Source of the DNA: Tardibacter chloracetimidivorans
GTDB taxonomy: Bacteria > Pseudomonadota > Alphaproteobacteria > Sphingomonadales > Sphingomonadaceae
DNA length: 64,000 nt
Direction: 5' to 3'
Assembly (NCBI RefSeq): GCF_001890385.1
Contig: NZ_CP018221.1
Location: forward strand, 1,227,501-1,291,500
Below, piece after piece: positions 61,097 through 64,000 of this stretch. Numbering within the stretch: the stretch's first letter is position 1; every line of letters starts with the position of its first letter. The translations under genes and the position numbers were made by a program. Under the pieces are notes generated by a model. The model made no database searches. It worked only from the letters and a program-made list of their open reading frames with translations, and had not been told where the DNA came from.

Positions 61097-62217
61097 TGCG
61101 TCTGCCCGCCGCTCTCAAATGGCTGATCATCGGCGCGACCGCCTGGGCGGGCTGGCGTCTGCCGATCGTCGCGGGCGAACTGGCGCGGCTTGGCAGCGAT
61201 AAAGCCCCATCCGTCCAGATCGCGGCGCAATCGACTGCCGCCATCGCCGCGCCGGTCACGGCCACCAACCATGCGGACAGCCCACATCAGCGGCGGATAG
61301 AGCGCCGGGGGAACACGATTCTGCTGGCGCTGCCGCCACCGTTGCCCCCGATCGGAATGGCGACCACGGGCCATGTCCGAGTGACGACCCCGCCTCCCCA
61401 CCCCACCGAATCGCATGGCGCCAATCTTGCCGCGCAGGGCTATGCCCATCTGCGGATGGGCGACCGCAAGTCGGGGGCAAGACTGCTTGCAGCCGCGGCC
61501 GCAATGGCTCCCAATGATCCACGTGCGGGCCAATGGCGGGCGGACCGACGGCTTTTGATGCGCAGGTGGAGCGGCGATGCCTATGTCGTCGCGCGTCAAG
61601 GAAGCGCGGTGGCGATTTCGGGAGCGACGCCCACCCTTGGCGGCAGCCAGATGGGCGCACGTCTCGCCTATGCCTTCAATCCCCTGTCCGACCAGCGGAT
61701 CACCCTTGCCGGACGGGTCTATCAGCCACTCGCGCGCCGCAGCGGCAGGACGGACGCGGCACAGGCGGTCATCGGGCTGGAACTCCAGCCATTGCGCTCA
61801 GTGCCGCTCAGCCTGGCTGTGGACCGCTATGTCGCGCTTGGCGGCAAGGCCCGCGACGCCTGGTCGCTCCGGCTTTCGGGCGGGCTGGACGATCTGCCCC
61901 TCACGCCTTCGCTGCGCGCCTCCTTCTACGGTCAGGCAGGCGTGATCGGCGTGCATTCCCGCGACGGCTATGCCGATGGATGGGCGAAGCTGCAAACGCC
62001 GCTGGCCGAGGCCTCCGGTCTCCGGCTCAGCGGCGGCATCGGGGCATGGGGCGCTGCCCAGCCCGGCGCCGCGCGGGCCGACATCGGCCCATCGGTCGAA
62101 ATCACCGGGGGTGCTGGAAATGCGCGGATCAGGGGCAGCCTTGATTATCGAATCCGCGCGGCGGGCAAGGCCGCACCCGGTGACGGGCCGGTTTTGACGC
62201 TACAGGCGGGATTTTAA
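61093..62217 (+). CDS. NfrA C-terminal-like outer membrane/periplasmic protein
   Basis: 374 aa, ATG overlapping the glycosyltransferase stop (ATGA). The N-terminal part has a signal-anchor-like helix ('LKWLIIGATAWAGWRLPIVA') and a TPR-like segment ('ANLAAQGYAHLRMGDRKSGA', 'LLAAAAAMAPNDPRAGQWRA'). The C-terminal ~220 residues ('LGGSQMGARLAYAFNPLSD', 'LELQPLRSVPLSLAVDRYVA') resemble the NfrA_C domain with beta strands suited to an outer-membrane protein. Partner of the interrupted glycosyltransferase; its expression may be reduced by the insertion. Confidence 0.75.
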   Translation: MMRLPAALKWLIIGATAWAGWRLPIVAGELARLGSDKAPSVQIAAQSTAAIAAPVTATNHADSPHQRRIERRGNTILLALPPPLPPIGMATTGHVRVTTPPPHPTESHGANLAAQGYAHLRMGDRKSGARLLAAAAAMAPNDPRAGQWRADRRLLMRRWSGDAYVVARQGSAVAISGATPTLGGSQMGARLAYAFNPLSDQRITLAGRVYQPLARRSGRTDAAQAVIGLELQPLRSVPLSLAVDRYVALGGKARDAWSLRLSGGLDDLPLTPSLRASFYGQAGVIGVHSRDGYADGWAKLQTPLAEASGLRLSGGIGAWGAAQPGAARADIGPSVEITGGAGNARIRGSLDYRIRAAGKAAPGDGPVLTLQAGF

Positions 62218-62293
62218 ACCCACGGACGGGACTCGATCCCTAATTTTTTCACAGCCCCTTCGCATTGGCGCGCGGCTTGGCTAATCCTTCGCC

Positions 62294-63211
62294 ATGGACC
62301 TTTACCTTCCGATCGCGGGTCTTTCGGTAAATGCGCTGGTGATCATCCTCCTTGGGGGGCTGGTCGGCCTTCTGTCCGGCATGTTCGGCGTCGGCGGCGG
62401 CTTTCTCACCACGCCGCTCCTGATGTTCTACGGCATTCCGCCGGCGATCGCGGTCGCCTCCTCGGCGACGCAGGTGACGGGAGCCAGCGTTTCGGGAGCG
62501 ATCACCTATTGGGAACGCAAGGGCATCGATTTTCGCATGGGAATCGTGCTCGTCGCGGGCGGCGTGATCGGCTCGCTTGCAGGCTCGTTCCTGTTTCGCG
62601 CGCTTCAGAAGATGGGCCAGATCGATATTGCGATCAGCGCGGCCTATGTGCTGCTGCTCGGCTCGGTCGGCGGCATGATGCTGACCGAAACCGTGCGCGC
62701 GCTGCGCGCCGCCCGCGCGGGCAAGCGTCCGCCCACCCGGCCAAGGCATAACCGCCTGGTCGCCGCCCTGCCTTTTCGCTGGCGGTTTTACAGGTCCGGC
62801 CTTTATATCTCGCCGCTCGCCCCGCTTGCGCTCGGGTTCGTCACCGGCGTGCTGACGGTCATCCTCGGCGTGGGCGGCGGCTTTCTCATCGTGCCGGCCC
62901 TCATCTACCTGCTCAGCATGCCCGCCAATGTGGTGGTCGGAACCTCGCTGTTCCAAATCCTGTTCGTGACCGCGGCGACGACCATGGTCCATTCCGTCCA
63001 GTCGAAGACCGTGGACATCGTGCTTGCGTCGCTGCTGCTGGTCGGCGGCGTTGTCGGTGCGCAGCTTGGCGCACGAATGGCGCTGAAGCTGAAGCCGGAA
63101 TATCTCCGTCTCGGCCTTGCGCTGATCGTCCTTGTGGTGGCTATCCGCATGGCGCTGGGCCTTGGCTGGCAACCCGATGAAATCTACACGATCTACGGGT
63201 CCGCCGCGTGA
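62294..63211 (+). CDS. TauE/SafE family sulfite/anion permease (TSUP)
   Basis: 305 aa with about eight membrane helices in two similar halves. Each half carries the family glycine motif: 'GLLSGMFGVGGGFLTTPLLM' and 'GVLTVILGVGGGFLIVPALI'. TSUP proteins export sulfite, sulfoacetate or related anions. The TIGR02186 gene overlaps its end by 4 bp; this pairing is typical of alphaproteobacteria, so the two probably work together. Substrate not known. Confidence 0.9.
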   Translation: MDLYLPIAGLSVNALVIILLGGLVGLLSGMFGVGGGFLTTPLLMFYGIPPAIAVASSATQVTGASVSGAITYWERKGIDFRMGIVLVAGGVIGSLAGSFLFRALQKMGQIDIAISAAYVLLLGSVGGMMLTETVRALRAARAGKRPPTRPRHNRLVAALPFRWRFYRSGLYISPLAPLALGFVTGVLTVILGVGGGFLIVPALIYLLSMPANVVVGTSLFQILFVTAATTMVHSVQSKTVDIVLASLLLVGGVVGAQLGARMALKLKPEYLRLGLALIVLVVAIRMALGLGWQPDEIYTIYGSAA

Positions 63212-63963
63212 GCTTCCGGTTGCTGCTGCTCCCCCTGCTGGCATGCTTTCTCATGGGTGCGACGCCAAAGCTGGTGCCCGACGTCAGCCAGCGCAAGATC
63301 GATATCATCTACAGCTTCACCGGGGCCGAGTTGCTGCTGTTCGGCGCGATCCTCTATCCGGGCGGACGGCTGCCGACCGACCGGGCCGATATCATCGTGG
63401 TCCTGCGCGGGCCTTCGGAGCCGATCACCATCCGCAAGAAGGAGCGGCTGGCCGGAATTTGGGTTAACCGCCATTCCGCCCGGTTCGAGACCGTGCCGAG
63501 CTATTTCGCGGTGGCGGCGTCCGCGCCGCTCAAGGATCTGGTCGATGACTGGACCGCGACGGTCTATGAACTGGGCATGGAGACGCTCCAGCTTTCACCC
63601 GCCAGCGGCAACAGTTCCGAGGAGATCGCCGATTTCGAGCAGGGTCTGCTGGACCTGCGCAGGCGCGCCGGGCTGTATGTCGAGAGCGAGCATGGGGTGG
63701 AAATCACCGAGGGCGTTCTCTATCGCGCGCGGCTGCCACTGCCCGCGCGGGTCCCGGTCGGCACCTATGTCGCCCAGACGTTCCTGGTGCAGAACGGCAA
63801 TGTGATTGCCGAGGCGCGGCGCGAGATCACGATCGACAAATCCGGGTTCGAGCGGTTCGTCTATGTGGCCGCCCAGCGCTCCTCCTTCCTCTATGGACTG
63901 ACGGCGGTCCTGATCGCGGTCGCGCTCGGATGGCTCGCGGGAGTGATCTTCCGCCGCAAATAG
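63208..63963 (+). CDS. TIGR02186 (Alph_Pro_TM) membrane protein
   Basis: 251 aa from a GTG overlapping the TSUP gene. A signal peptide-like start ('LLLLPLLACFLMGATP') is followed by an ordered extracytoplasmic domain ('YSFTGAELLLFGAILYPGGR', 'YFAVAASAPLKDLVDDWTA'). A single C-terminal helix ('LYGLTAVLIAVALGWLAGVI') with basic end 'FRRK' completes it. Conserved partner of TauE/SafE permeases in alphaproteobacteria; role unknown. The window ends 37 bp later. Confidence 0.88.
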   Translation: MSFRLLLLPLLACFLMGATPKLVPDVSQRKIDIIYSFTGAELLLFGAILYPGGRLPTDRADIIVVLRGPSEPITIRKKERLAGIWVNRHSARFETVPSYFAVAASAPLKDLVDDWTATVYELGMETLQLSPASGNSSEEIADFEQGLLDLRRRAGLYVESEHGVEITEGVLYRARLPLPARVPVGTYVAQTFLVQNGNVIAEARREITIDKSGFERFVYVAAQRSSFLYGLTAVLIAVALGWLAGVIFRRK

Positions 63964-64000
63964 GCCTCGCCCTCTGGCGGCATTGCGGATTTGTTAAGCC

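Overview
The window is about 64 kb of G+C-rich (roughly 65%, judged by eye) chromosomal DNA from an alphaproteobacterium, most probably a member of the Sphingomonadales. The evidence is the mix of alphaproteobacterial families: a DUF1476 ATPase zeta-type inhibitor, DUF2794, a TauE/SafE permease overlapping a TIGR02186 protein, a short ProRS with no room for an editing domain, and the purC-purS-purQ...purL and bolA-grxD order. Most of the region is ordinary core genome, densely packed, with many 1-26 bp overlaps between consecutive genes.

Layout. 1-3.6 kb: a MoxR AAA+ ATPase (cut by the left edge) and a CoxE-like VWA protein, separated by an antisense soluble chemotaxis-type transducer, then a tiny membrane protein. 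3.7-9.2 kb: GlpD, small hypotheticals, and a polyamine pair (ornithine-type decarboxylase with a structured leader, then a deoxyhypusine-synthase-like enzyme), followed by a MITE-like element and a lipoprotein. 9.3-19.2 kb (mainly minus strand): RNA methyltransferase, Nnr, IlvD, N-formylglutamate amidohydrolase, and the overlapping ETF-QO/TPR/IspE operon. 19.3-23.7 kb (plus): a catalytically degenerate UDG-like protein, Slt, MoaB, a radical SAM protein and a membrane protein. 23.7-33.4 kb (minus): DnaE, LolD, LolC, ProRS and RF3, with two near-identical palindromic repeats and a more AT-rich orphan gene between DnaE and LolD. 33.5-40.2 kb: a HerA-like ATPase, tRNA-Leu(CAA), divergent oxyR / ahpC-ahpD, a second MITE-like element, cysE, DUF2794, apt and mtnP. 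40.3-43 kb: petABC (cytochrome bc1). 43.1-48.6 kb: trmL-hemF-GNAT, membrane proteins, a DUF389 protein, grxD, bolA and DUF1476. 48.8-56.1 kb: purine genes purC, purS, purQ and purL, with stress and transport genes between them, then a RadC-type protein.

56.1-62.2 kb is the most notable part. A glycosyltransferase gene resembling NfrB is interrupted at codon 158 by a complete 3,528 bp IS1595-type transposon. It has perfect 24 bp terminal inverted repeats, an 8 bp target duplication (GAGCGCGC) and five passenger genes besides the transposase. Removing the element and one target copy restores a 470-codon reading frame, and the downstream NfrA-C-like gene overlaps that frame. 62.3-64 kb: a TauE/SafE permease and a TIGR02186 membrane protein.

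The strongest leads beyond routine annotation are: (1) the cargo-bearing transposon, whose DUF6471 gene and transposase gene have promoters with overlapping -35 boxes; (2) the leader RNA before the decarboxylase, where a 12 bp stem hides the Shine-Dalgarno sequence of a TTG start; (3) two unrelated-looking MITE-like elements that share an internal plan; (4) a free-standing + strand terminator at 46.03 kb that implies a small RNA. All calls rest on reading the sequence and on family knowledge; no database search or folding program was run.
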